Positions 44,407 to 52,522 of a stretch of 64,000 bases of DNA are shown piece after piece. The stretch is from Phycisphaerales bacterium (GTDB lineage: Bacteria; Planctomycetota; Phycisphaerae; Tepidisphaerales; Tepidisphaeraceae), in the NCBI GenBank assembly GCA_020853095.1, contig JADYZN010000040.1, positions 124,001-188,000 on the forward strand, written 5' to 3'. The notes under the pieces are model-generated. The model was given only the letters and a program-made list of their open reading frames with translations, was not told the origin of the DNA and made no database searches. Position numbers and translations under genes: made by a program. Every line of letters starts with the position of its first letter. Positions within the stretch are counted from its first letter, which is position 1.

Positions 44407-47400
44407 CCCGCACCGACGCACCATCTCGAATCTGGACGGCCGAACAAACCGAGGCGATTCACGCCACCGGAGCCAGCATCCTGGTCTCCGCCGCCGCCGG
44501 TTCGGGCAAAACGGCGGTGCTGGCCGAACGGTGCGCGCAGCGGGTCTGCGACCCGGACAACCCGGCGGACGTGGATGAGCTGCTGGTCGTCACCTTCACC
44601 GAACAGGCCGCCGCGGAGATGAAATCCCGCATCGCCCAGGCCATTCATCGCCGCCACCGCCAAACCCCCACCGCGCGCCTTGACCGGCAGTTGGCGCTGG
44701 TGGAACAGGCGCAGGTCTCCACGCTGCACAGTTTTTGCGCTCGCATCCTGCGTCAACATTTTCACCTGCTGGAACTGGACCCGGGCTTTGGCGTGATGGA
44801 TGGGGATGAAGCCGACCTGCTGCGATCGGAAATCGCCCGGGAACTGTTCGACCAGCGTTATCAACAGGAACCCGACGGCCTCTTTGACCGGCTGATCGAT
44901 TATTACGGCCAGGGGGACGATGCCCCGATCCTCCAACGCCTGCTGCGGACCCACGACATGCTGCGCAGCCTGATCGACCCCAGGGACTGGATGGACCGCG
45001 CCCGCCGGAACATCGCCGAATCGGCCAGCGGCGATTTCGCCGGCTCTCCCCTGGGACAACAGTTGCACCGGAGCATCGCCGAGTCGCTCGATGCCCTCGC
45101 CCAGCAGTCAACCGATTGCGACAAGCTGCTCAAGTCGCTGGGGGGATTCGATAAATACCAGCCGATCGTGGATCAACTGCGAGCCACCTTCGCCGACTGG
45201 AAAGACCTCCTCCATCGTCAGGGATTGCTCGGGCTGATCCAGTCGTTTTCCACCTTTGAGTTCCCCGGCCTGCCCGCGTATTCCAACAACCTGTCCGGCA
45301 AACAACTGGCCAAGGGGGCGATGGACGAGCTTAAAAAGCGGATCAAGGAAGGGCCGCTGGCCGATTTTCTCCGATTCACCCCCGACCAATGGCAACAGGG
45401 ACTGCGGACCACCCTCCCATACGCCGAACTGTTCCTGGACCTGATCGGGGAATTCGACCGCCGATACGCACAGGCCAAACGGGAGATTCGCGCCGTCGAT
45501 TTCACCGATCTGGAACAGCTCGCCCTGCGCATCCTGCGCGATGAATCCTCCACGCCCACCCGGCTGGTCCCCTCTCCGGTCGCCCGGACCTATCACCGCC
45601 GGTTCAAGCACGTCCTGGTCGATGAATACCAGGACATCAACGCCGTGCAGGATGCGATCCTGAATCTCGTCAGCCACGAATGCCTCGACCGCCCCCGCCC
45701 ACCACGCCTGCCGCCCAATCTCTTTTGCGTCGGTGACATCAAGCAAAGCATCTACCGCTTCCGACTGGCCGAACCCAGGCGGTTTCTCGACCGCCAGCGG
45801 CAACTGGCCGGTCCCGGATCCGATGGAAAGATCATCCACCTGCAATCCAACTTCCGCTCCCGCAAACCGCTGCTCGACGCGATCAACGCCCTCTTTTTTC
45901 GGCTGATGTCCACCGAACAACTGGAGATCGTCTACGACCAGACCCACGCCCTGACCGCCGGACAAACCTTCCCCGCCGACGGCCACCCCGATCAATTCAC
46001 CGGCGCGCCGATCGAGCTGCACCTGATCCCCACCAAGGCCGATTTTGATACCGCACGCGAGCCAAACCCCCTGTCGGATGAGGAGGATGCCCAGCCATTT
46101 GACCGCAGCGACATCGAGGCCGCCCTTCTGGCCGGCCGCATCCGCCAGATGATGGGGCACGATGGCCGCCCGCCCCGACAGATCACCGAAAAAGACCCCG
46201 CCGGCCAGTGGGTGTCCCGCCCGATCCGTTACCGCGACATCGTGATCCTGCTCCAGGCCGTCCACCGCAAGGCCGAACATTACGCCCGGATCCTTCGCCG
46301 GCACGACATCCCCGTCCACTCCGCCGGCGGCTCGGGATTTTTCGCCACCACCGAAATCCGCGACATGCTCGCGCTGCTGAAACTGCTGGACAATCTCCGC
46401 CAGGACATCCCCCTGGCCGCCCTGCTGCGCGGCCCGCTGGCCAATTTGCCCGATCGCGAGCTTTCCCTGGCCCGCATCCGCATCGCCTATCCGGCCGACG
46501 ACCACCCCGACTTCCACGAAGCGGTCTTCAAGTACGCCGCCGAACAAAAAGACGAGCTGGCCGCCGCCTTGCGGGACATACTGGACCGTCTGGGCCGCTG
46601 GCGCGAACTGGCCCGCACCCGCCCGCTGGCCGAGCTGCTCTGGACGATCTACCAGACCAGCGGCTACCTCGCCTTCTGCTCCGGACTTCCCAACGGCGCC
46701 CAGCGCGTCGCCAACCTGATCGCCCTGCACGAGCGCGCCCGCCAGTTCGGCCGCTTCCAACGCCAGGGCCTCAGCCGGTTTTTGCGATTCATGGATCAAC
46801 TGGAAAGGGAGGATGATCCCGCCCAGCCCTCCATCTGGTCGGCCGCCGACGACGCGGTGCGGATCATGTCGATCCACAAATCCAAAGGGCTTGAATTCCC
46901 GGTCGTCATCATCCCGGACCTGGGCAAAAAGTTTAACACCGAAGACCAGAGCAGCCCGATCCTGATCGACCGCTCGGCCGGACTGGGATTGACCATCCCC
47001 GATCCCGACCGTTCCATCCGTTATCCCTCCCTCGCCGGGCTGATGGTCAAACAGACCATCCATCGCCAGATGCTCGCCGAGCAGTTGCGGGTCCTTTACG
47101 TCGGCCTGACCCGCGCCAAGGAACATCTGATCCTCATCGGAACCGCCTCGCAAAACACCGTCGATGGCTGGCAGGCCCTCTGGACCGGCCGGACCAATCC
47201 ACCCTCCCCCACCGAGCTGCTCAAGGCCAACACCATGCTCGACTGGCTCGGCCCGGCCGCCTGCGCCATCGGTATGCCCCACATCCAGATGATCCAGCAC
47301 GCACCAGCCGACCTCGATGCCATCACCCTCCCCGACTCCCCCTCCAAATCGACCGATTCACTGGCCTCGCTGGCCGGACTGGTCCCACTGGACCCTCCCC

Positions 47401-48128
47401 CACCCCCATCAGCCGACGCCCAACGGGTCATCGACCGCCTCACCGGCCACTATCCCCACGCCCCATACACCCAGCTCCCGGCCGTTCAATCGGTCACCGG
47501 CTGGACCAAACGCGCCACCGCCGAAAAACCATCCCCCTCCCAGCCTTTTTACTCCTCCCGCAACAAATTGGCCGAGCCGGGCTTCATCTCCCCCGATTCT
47601 CCCCCCTCGGCGGCCGAACGGGGCAACGCCACCCACCTGGTCCTCCAGCATCTGGACTTTTCCCTCCCCTGCATCGGCGACGACCTGCGACTTCAGATTC
47701 AATCCATGCTCGACCGCAAGCTGATCTCCCCCGCCCAGTCGGCCCTGGTGGACCACCCGGCCATCGAATGGTTCTTCTCCACCGACCTGGCCACCCTGTT
47801 GCGCCGGCCGGAGGTCGATCTTCGCCGGGAACTGCCCTTTTATCTCACCTGCCACCCCGAACAATTCAACGTTCCCCCCTCCGCCGACCCGCTCGATCAG
47901 GTGATGGTGCGCGGCCGAATGGACCTTCTGGCCCTGACATCGACCGAACTGTTCATCGTCGACTACAAAACCGACCACCTCACCCCCCCGCAAGTCCCCG
48001 CCCGCGCCAAACTCTATTCCGGCCAGATGAACCTCTACCGCCAGGCTCTGGCCACCATCCTCAACCGCCCGCTGGATGGGATGTACCTGGTCTTTTTAAC
48101 CCCCCGAATCGTTCATCTGGTCCATTAA
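44403..48128 (+). CDS. addA: ATP-dependent helicase/nuclease subunit A (AddA)
   Basis: The 1241-residue UvrD/Rep-type helicase has motif I AAAGSGKT (30-37), motif II HVLVDEYQDINAVQ, motif III GDIKQSIYRFRLAEP, motif V SIHKSKGLEFPVV and motif VI YVGLTRAKEHL, followed by a RecB-like nuclease with FIVDYKTDHL (D1187, K1189). Both nuclease sites of the AddAB pair thus look intact. The ATG overlaps the addB stop (ATGA), coupling the two subunits. The C-terminal half (47300-47900) is unusually Pro/Ser-rich in an inter-domain stretch. Confidence 0.96.
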   Translation: MTRTDAPSRIWTAEQTEAIHATGASILVSAAAGSGKTAVLAERCAQRVCDPDNPADVDELLVVTFTEQAAAEMKSRIAQAIHRRHRQTPTARLDRQLALVEQAQVSTLHSFCARILRQHFHLLELDPGFGVMDGDEADLLRSEIARELFDQRYQQEPDGLFDRLIDYYGQGDDAPILQRLLRTHDMLRSLIDPRDWMDRARRNIAESASGDFAGSPLGQQLHRSIAESLDALAQQSTDCDKLLKSLGGFDKYQPIVDQLRATFADWKDLLHRQGLLGLIQSFSTFEFPGLPAYSNNLSGKQLAKGAMDELKKRIKEGPLADFLRFTPDQWQQGLRTTLPYAELFLDLIGEFDRRYAQAKREIRAVDFTDLEQLALRILRDESSTPTRLVPSPVARTYHRRFKHVLVDEYQDINAVQDAILNLVSHECLDRPRPPRLPPNLFCVGDIKQSIYRFRLAEPRRFLDRQRQLAGPGSDGKIIHLQSNFRSRKPLLDAINALFFRLMSTEQLEIVYDQTHALTAGQTFPADGHPDQFTGAPIELHLIPTKADFDTAREPNPLSDEEDAQPFDRSDIEAALLAGRIRQMMGHDGRPPRQITEKDPAGQWVSRPIRYRDIVILLQAVHRKAEHYARILRRHDIPVHSAGGSGFFATTEIRDMLALLKLLDNLRQDIPLAALLRGPLANLPDRELSLARIRIAYPADDHPDFHEAVFKYAAEQKDELAAALRDILDRLGRWRELARTRPLAELLWTIYQTSGYLAFCSGLPNGAQRVANLIALHERARQFGRFQRQGLSRFLRFMDQLEREDDPAQPSIWSAADDAVRIMSIHKSKGLEFPVVIIPDLGKKFNTEDQSSPILIDRSAGLGLTIPDPDRSIRYPSLAGLMVKQTIHRQMLAEQLRVLYVGLTRAKEHLILIGTASQNTVDGWQALWTGRTNPPSPTELLKANTMLDWLGPAACAIGMPHIQMIQHAPADLDAITLPDSPSKSTDSLASLAGLVPLDPPPPPSADAQRVIDRLTGHYPHAPYTQLPAVQSVTGWTKRATAEKPSPSQPFYSSRNKLAEPGFISPDSPPSAAERGNATHLVLQHLDFSLPCIGDDLRLQIQSMLDRKLISPAQSALVDHPAIEWFFSTDLATLLRRPEVDLRRELPFYLTCHPEQFNVPPSADPLDQVMVRGRMDLLALTSTELFIVDYKTDHLTPPQVPARAKLYSGQMNLYRQALATILNRPLDGMYLVFLTPRIVHLVH

Positions 48129-48236
48129 GGAATAGCAAAAACCAACCCGCCACAATTTTTTAACGAACCACCCACCATATAAACCGTATTATGTAATGGG
48201 GGTGTGTTTTTTGACCTTTGGAAGGAGCCGACACCC

Positions 48237-48914
48237 ATGTCCGATTCCGCGATGGTAGATTCCTCTCCCTCCACCCTCGAAGCTCTGTTGGAGGATCCAT
48301 CCCTGGGGGCCAAGACCCTCATGTATCGCTCCGCGGCGGTTCTATACGAGGCCGGTTCCCCCGCCGAACATCTGTATTACATCCACGAAGGGCAGATTCG
48401 TCTTTACCAGGTTGGCCCGCGGGGGGAGGATCGGCTGGTTGAGATTTATGGTCCGGGGAATTGGTGCTGCATCGAGGCCCTGGCCAATCCCGCCAGCCAC
48501 CCTCACCGGGCCGTGGTCATCTCCCGGGCCAAAATCACCCTCGTGCCGACCGATCCCTTCCTCAAGCTGCTGTCCCAATACCCCTCGCTGGTCGTCGGCG
48601 TGATCCGCTGCCTGGCCGGCAAGGTGCAGTCCGCCCGCGATGAGGCGGGCCGGCTGGTCTTCGACGACTGCGATGGGCGGCTGCTCAAGACGTTGATCCG
48701 CTTCAGCGACTCGGCCGCCGCCTCTCCCGCCCCCGGCGGCGTCGATCTGCACATCACCCACCGTCAACTGGCCGAGGCGGTGGGGGTCGCCCGCGAGACG
48801 ATCAGCCTGGCCCTGACGCAGTTTCGCCGCCGGCAGCTTCTTCGCACCGGCCGGAACCGCCTGAGCTTCGACCCGGACCAGTTGCGGCGATATCTCAATC
48901 CGCCGGCCGCCTGA
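48237..48914 (+). CDS. Crp/Fnr-family transcriptional regulator
   Basis: The 225-residue protein has a cyclic-nucleotide-binding-like beta-roll (residues ~25-130; GSPAEHLYYIHEGQIRLYQ) and a Crp-type winged helix (ITHRQLAEAVGVARETISLALTQFRR). The recognition helix RETISLAL resembles Crp at R-E but lacks the following Arg, so its site is not predictable by rule. There is no N-terminal Cys cluster of FNR type, so a direct iron-sulfur oxygen sensor is unlikely. AAGGAG precedes the ATG by ten bases. It lies close to the ric/hemerythrin stress genes and may control them, but this is inference. Confidence 0.9.
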   Translation: MSDSAMVDSSPSTLEALLEDPSLGAKTLMYRSAAVLYEAGSPAEHLYYIHEGQIRLYQVGPRGEDRLVEIYGPGNWCCIEALANPASHPHRAVVISRAKITLVPTDPFLKLLSQYPSLVVGVIRCLAGKVQSARDEAGRLVFDDCDGRLLKTLIRFSDSAAASPAPGGVDLHITHRQLAEAVGVARETISLALTQFRRRQLLRTGRNRLSFDPDQLRRYLNPPAA

Positions 48915-48956
48915 TCCATCCCAACCCCGACCGGGCGTCGATGGCCTCCGGTTCGC

Positions 48957-49595
48957 TCACCCGTTGCCCAGATGAAACTGCAACCGGGCGAAGGCGAGGG
49001 CGACGTTGCGCCGATCCACCCGCAAAATCTCCCTGAAGCGGAACCAATCCGAGCGCTGCTGATCGACCGCCCGGATGACGGCCGACCCGCCGCGCACGAA
49101 CAGGGCGATGTTGTGCTGGTCGGTCGAGATCGTCGAGCGCCACGAGGCGACGTGCGAACGGTAGGTCGCCGACAACGATCGCAACTGGGCGGCCATCGTC
49201 GCACGTTCCAGCGCCAACTGCTCCCGCGCTGCCGCCAGGGCGACCGGGTTGCCCGCGGCGGCCCGGACGGCCTCGATGGCGAGGTTGACCTTGGCCAATC
49301 CCGATGAGCGGGCCGAGAGGATCGACTGCTGGTCGGCCCGCAACTGCGTGTTGCGCGCGGCCAGGTGGCTGTTGAGGGTGTCAACGGCGGCCCGCCGGGC
49401 GACCGCCACGTTCCGCCAGGCGGCGGTGAGGTTGAGATTGTCCTGATGGAGCGTGACCGCGCGGGCCTGCATGTCCGCCGCGAGCTGGTCGCGGGCCGCC
49501 TGCAACTGCAACCGGTCCCCCAGAATCAAATCCGCCCGCGACAACAACACGCGGGATTCCAACGACTCCACGAACGTCCGCGAACGACTGGCCAT
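48957..49595 (-). CDS. Small helical surface protein with planctomycete N-terminal motif
   Basis: From the ATG at 49595 (GGAG seven bases upstream) the protein has 212 residues. It starts MASRSRTFVESLESRVLLSR, the same extracellular motif as the two large surface proteins. The rest is Ala/Arg/Gln-rich and predicted helical (QLQAARDQLAADMQARAV; AAREQLALERATMAAQL), probably a coiled coil or helical bundle. No catalytic residues or known domain are recognised. It is convergent with the Crp/Fnr gene and separated by 42 bases. The gene is upstream of a long repeat-rich non-coding stretch. Confidence 0.7.
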   Translation of the reverse strand: MASRSRTFVESLESRVLLSRADLILGDRLQLQAARDQLAADMQARAVTLHQDNLNLTAAWRNVAVARRAAVDTLNSHLAARNTQLRADQQSILSARSSGLAKVNLAIEAVRAAAGNPVALAAAREQLALERATMAAQLRSLSATYRSHVASWRSTISTDQHNIALFVRGGSAVIRAVDQQRSDWFRFREILRVDRRNVALAFARLQFHLGNG

Positions 49596-49679
49596 GAACC
49601 GTCTCCATAAAACCCATCCCCCCACCCGACACCCGCCGATGACCCACCGGCCGGCACGATTATACCATCAACCTGCCTC

Positions 49680-49751
49680 GATGCGCACCTCCTGGTCTTT
49701 CCAATCCGGAATGAATGTGCCACAGAGACACAGAGACACGGAGAAGAACAA
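49680..49751 (+). repeat. Dispersed 75-base repeat, copy 1
   Basis: Begins GATGCGCACCTCCTGGTCTT and ends in GGAGAAGAACAA; a GCCACAGAGACACAGAGA core is at 49719-49736. It matches copy 2 (50053-50128) with a handful of substitutions and a few length differences near the end. Confidence 0.8.
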
Positions 49752-49852
49752 ATCGTCGCTTGCGCTTCGCGGACTTTTTGGTCCGATACGTGGAATCATC
49801 AAAATCAATGGCCCGCGGGGCGGGAGCGACGGCGTTTTCCCGCCTAAGCGGT

Positions 49853-49948
49853 TCAAAAGGGTCTCCGTGAGGGTCAAAAGGAGGTCCGTGAGACTCAAAA
49901 GGACCTCCGCGCGACTCAAAAGGAGGTCCGGGAAACTCAAAAGGAGGG
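49853..49948 (+). repeat. 21-base tandem repeat, 4.5 copies
   Basis: Four full units starting at 49853, 49874, 49895 and 49916 and a half unit at 49937, each opening TCAAAAGG. Consensus TCAAAAGGAGGTCCGTGAGAC. The 21-base period would encode heptapeptides in every frame (for example LKRTSAR), but no start or conserved frame supports a protein. Confidence 0.85.
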
Positions 49949-50052
49949 CATTTTTTGTCGCGCGGGTTAAGTTGGTCCCCGGTTGGGTCGAATGAAAGGG
50001 ATGGGCGGGCGTTGGTTCGGTCGTGTGGCCGGATATAAACATCTTTCCGCCC

Positions 50053-50128
50053 GATGCGCACCCCCTGGTCTTTCCGATCAGGAATGAATGTGCCACGGAG
50101 ACACAGAGATCCCGGAGAAGAACAATCA
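50053..50128 (+). repeat. Dispersed 75-base repeat, copy 2
   Basis: Begins GATGCGCACCCCCTGGTCTT and holds the core GCCACGGAGACACAGAGA (50092-50109), the left arm of the inverted repeat that ends at 50203. Confidence 0.8.
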
Positions 50129-50203
50129 AAATATAAAAGTTGAATGTTCTGATTTTCCACTCCCTTCTCTTTGCGATCTCCGTGCTCTTTGTGTCTCCGT
50201 GGC
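50092..50203. repeat. Long imperfect inverted repeat of the CCACGGAGACACAGAG family
   Basis: GCCACGGAGACACAGAGA (50092-50109) faces TCTTTGTGTCTCCGTGGC (50186-50203) with one mismatch in 18; inner parts are also partly complementary (GGAGAAGAAC against GATCTCCGTGC). This looks like a short palindromic element, not a gene. Confidence 0.75.
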
Positions 50204-50267
50204 CAATATTTCCCCCTCCCCCCCGCCTAGGATTCCATCGGGGTGGGTTGCGGTCTAAACTGGGGAG

Positions 50268-50423
50268 ATGAAGCCTCGGGTCATCAAGGAGGATTCCCAA
50301 CCGGAGCCGGAGTATCTGGCCCCCTACGCGCTCGCGGCGCGACGGCACGCCAATGGGTTCGCCTCGCTGCTGTGGGCCAGCCGCAGGACGCAGGCGCTGC
50401 GGTCGGCGTTGATGGCAGCGTAA
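50268..50423 (+). pseudogene. 51-residue open frame, possibly the N-terminal remnant of a methyltransferase
   Basis: The frame reads MKPRVIKEDSQPEPEYLAPY at its start, then AARRHANGFASLLWASRRTQ, and stops at 50421-50423. The YxxPYxxAxxxHxxGFxSLLWASxxTQ layout reminds me of the N-terminus of methyltransferases from related planctomycetes, but this comes from memory and was not searched. No SAM-binding motif follows in any frame before 50642, so it would be a truncated gene. The Shine-Dalgarno (GGGGAG) is too close to the ATG. It may also be a chance frame. Confidence 0.3.
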
Positions 50424-50642
50424 AAACAGGCCGACCATCCCCTCAAAGCAGCCCATCGGGGCGTCGAAAGGGAGGTTTGGATGGACGACGGATAAGTTGA
50501 TGGAGAGAAGAGTGAATTGATTTTTGATTCGAAGAACGGGTCCACGAGGATACGCGGAATGTATTGATGCGACGAACGCATGGATTCACAAGCTCGGTGC
50601 GGAAGCTACGTCCGGCGCATTTCATTGCGGCGGAAATCGGTT

Positions 50643-51188
50643 TCAATGTCCTCTTCGTTTGGCCATTTCCTGGCCGATCTGGGTGACTTGGTCGCAGGCC
50701 AGCACCTGGCCGGCAAGCGGGAAAATTTCATTGTCCTCGACATGGATGTGACGTTGGTACAATTCCAGCAGCATTTGTAGCAATTCTTTCATGCGGTCCA
50801 GTTCAACTTGAACCAGCGTGCCTTGTGAAAGCCATTTTCGGCCGATGGTGTCCACTTCCTTGTGTGCGGCGTCGGCGCTCTGGTGGTCGGCCTCAAGGGC
50901 ATCGAGTTTGGCCATCGCCTGTCGCACGCGCGGGTCGTCCGATTGTCTCATTCGCGGGAACAACGATTCCTCCTCGTCGGCCGTGTGGCGCGGGGCGGCC
51001 GAATTGAAATAACGCAACGCCACCGTCAAGGCCTCCCGCTGCTGGGTGGTCAACGGTTGATCGCATCCAATCTCAACCACCCGCATCAAGACCCCCAGAA
51101 AGTTCTCGATCCGGCGGTGGCAATCGCCCAGCAAACCCAACGGCTGGTTAAAATCATGTTCCGCCTTGGCGCCCAGTTTCACCGGCAT
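50643..51188 (-). CDS. Hemerythrin HHE-domain protein
   Basis: This 181-residue four-helix protein has the di-iron ligands in order: GDCHRRIENFL (residues ~22-32), HTADEEESLFPRM (H-x-x-x-E), DHQSADAAH and HIHVEDNEIFPLA (H-x-x-x-E). Such stand-alone HHE proteins bind oxygen or NO and deal with iron or nitrosative stress. It lies downstream of ric on the same strand, after a terminator-like hairpin (51202-51252), so expression may be separately tuned. GAGG is seven bases before the ATG. Confidence 0.88.
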   Translation of the reverse strand: MPVKLGAKAEHDFNQPLGLLGDCHRRIENFLGVLMRVVEIGCDQPLTTQQREALTVALRYFNSAAPRHTADEEESLFPRMRQSDDPRVRQAMAKLDALEADHQSADAAHKEVDTIGRKWLSQGTLVQVELDRMKELLQMLLELYQRHIHVEDNEIFPLAGQVLACDQVTQIGQEMAKRRGH

Positions 51189-51201
51189 GGTACGACCTCG
51201 T

Positions 51202-51252
51202 CAAAAAACAATTGGATTGACCCGTGGACGTGTGGTCCGCGGTCAATCCAAT
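51202..51252 (-). terminator. Terminator or attenuator between ric and the hemerythrin gene
   Basis: On the minus strand a perfect 12-base-pair stem (51241-51252 with 51211-51222), extended by further inner pairs, is followed by TTGTTTTTTG. A competing 9-base pairing exists: TCCACGGGT (51276-51284) against ACCCGTGGA (51220-51228), and the upstream strand can also form its own hairpin (51265-51283). This allows an attenuation switch. Confidence 0.65.
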
Positions 51253-51290
51253 CGTAGAACCCTCCCCGTGTTCAATCCACGGGTGAAAAT

Positions 51291-52010
51291 TTATTTCCGC
51301 TGGCTGGCTTCCAACTCGGCCGCGCGGGGGAACAGGATGCTGTTCTCCTTGTGCACGTGGCGGTGGGTTTCGGCTTCCAGTTCTTCCAGCCCGGCCAACG
51401 TCGCCCGGAAGGTGTTGCACGCCTCCATCGGCGGGACGTAATCGTTGCTGATTCTTCGCATTTTGGCCAACGCCGCGCCGGCCTGCTCGTGCTCGGCTTC
51501 CATCACCTGGATCGGCCCCAGCACCCCGCCGGCATAACGACCATTGGGGCCTGATGGGCCACCTTCCAGGCCGCGAATCAATGGAAACAGCACCTGCTCC
51601 TCTTTCATGGTGTGCTGTTCCATCTCGTTGGCAAACCCTTCAAACGTGCTCTGCAAGTCCAGCAACCAGGGCGAATGGCTGCCATGCACCGCCGCGACTT
51701 TCCGAACCATCATCCGCAACCGGGGCAACTCCCGTTTCAGATAGTTGTGGTGGGTCTGTTCAATGTGGTTGGACAGCTCGGTCAGCGTGGCCTTGGACCA
51801 ATCCTTGCCATCGCTGGTGGCCGGGCCGTCCAGATCGGACTCCAGCAACCGTCGGACGGTCTGCGGATCCAGGCCTTTTTCGATGCAGGCCTGCGCCAAC
51901 GGCTTTTTACCGCCGCAACAAAAATCGATTCCCAACGCCTGGAACACCCGCGAGCGGTTCGGCCGCTCGATCACCAGTTGTCCAATCGTCGTCTCCATGC
52001 TGATGCTCAT
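51291..52010 (-). CDS. ric: Iron-sulfur cluster repair di-iron protein (Ric/ScdA/YtfE)
   Basis: The 239-residue protein has the ScdA N-terminal domain (TIGQLVIERPNRSRVFQALG, then IDFCCGGKKPL with the CC pair) and a hemerythrin-like C-terminus with ligands HNYLKRELP, HGSHSPW, EMEQHTMKEEQVLFP, EAEHEQAG and ETHRHVHKENSILFP. Ric releases iron and repairs iron-sulfur clusters damaged by NO or oxidants. GGAG six bases before the ATG at 52010 decides the start over upstream ATGs. The promoter (52043-52088) is packed with palindromes, indicating stress control. Confidence 0.93.
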   Translation of the reverse strand: MSISMETTIGQLVIERPNRSRVFQALGIDFCCGGKKPLAQACIEKGLDPQTVRRLLESDLDGPATSDGKDWSKATLTELSNHIEQTHHNYLKRELPRLRMMVRKVAAVHGSHSPWLLDLQSTFEGFANEMEQHTMKEEQVLFPLIRGLEGGPSGPNGRYAGGVLGPIQVMEAEHEQAGAALAKMRRISNDYVPPMEACNTFRATLAGLEELEAETHRHVHKENSILFPRAAELEASQRK

Positions 52011-52042
52011 CGTGGTCTCCTTCATCAAAGCACCCATTCATA

Positions 52043-52088
52043 TAGGATTATATCGGTCCTAATTTGGATATCAAGATAACATTATCTT
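52043..52088 (-). promoter_or_regulatory. ric promoter with two operator-like palindromes
   Basis: On the minus strand TTGATA (52069-52074) and a perfect TATAAT (52047-52052) are 16 bases apart. A TAGGA/TCCTA inverted repeat (52043-52061) covers the -10 box, a repressor position. A perfect 7+2+7 palindrome AAGATAATGTTATCTT (52073-52088) is centred at about -41 from the predicted start, the classic class II activator position of Crp/Fnr proteins. Confidence 0.6.
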
Positions 52089-52201
52089 TTTCATCCGATG
52101 AATTCTACGCCTGTCAAAGCAATTGGTTTGTCGAAAAGTGCGGGATTTTTTGGCCAATGGATGAACCCGCTGGTGATGGATAGAGGACAACGTTTCAAAA
52201 A

Positions 52202-52522
52202 TCAACCTTTGGACGTTGATTTCAGCCCGACAATGGCGATCAGGAGCAATGCCAGGAAGAACAGCCGCATCGGCGTGGCCGGCTCGTTCAGAAGGAGGAT
52301 ACCGAGAATCATCGCGCCCAACGCGCCGATGCCGACCCAGACCGCGTAGGCGGTTCCAATCGGCAAGGTTCGGGCGGCCATGGCCAGCAACATCATGCTG
52401 ATGACAATCGCCGCGCCGGTCAGGATGCTGGGGACCGGGCGGGTGAAACCGTGGGTGTATTTCAACCCGATCGCCCAGCCCGCTTCCAGAATCCCTGCGA
52501 CAATCAGCATCAACCAGGCCAT
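52202..52522 (-). CDS. sugE: SMR-family guanidinium exporter (Gdx/SugE)
   Basis: With the ATG at 52522 this is a 106-residue protein of four membrane helices. E13 in AGILEAGWA is the essential proton and substrate carboxylate, and [14 protein letters not shown] matches the Gdx (SugE) subtype, not the Qac subtype. Gdx proteins export guanidinium ion in exchange for protons. I looked for a guanidine riboswitch upstream and did not find one. The Shine-Dalgarno is weak. Confidence 0.9.
   Translation of the reverse strand: MAWLMLIVAGILEAGWAIGLKYTHGFTRPVPSILTGAAIVISMMLLAMAARTLPIGTAYAVWVGIGALGAMILGILLLNEPATPMRLFFLALLLIAIVGLKSTSKG

Larger units (their letters stand above)
49596..50267. other. Repeat-rich non-coding stretch of about 670 bases
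   Basis: No credible gene. Open frames on both strands are translations of low-complexity repeats. It holds two copies of a 75-base repeat (49680-49751 and 50053-50128), a 21-base tandem array (49853-49948), an inverted repeat (50092-50203) and a small hairpin CGGAC/GTCCG (49770-49785). Confidence 0.7.

Noticed and set aside
45108-47300. 730-codon minus-strand frame inside addA
   Set aside because: The plus strand encodes all AddA helicase motifs there; the antisense frame is a by-product of high GC and codon bias.
49853-49948. CRISPR-like array
   Set aside because: The units are directly joined with no spacers of variable sequence, the period is only 21 bases, and no cas gene is present.
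49668-50456. 262-codon minus-strand frame through the repeat region
   Set aside because: Its sequence is translated repeat DNA (CACAGAGACACGG elements and 21-base array) and differs between the duplicated copies in other frames.
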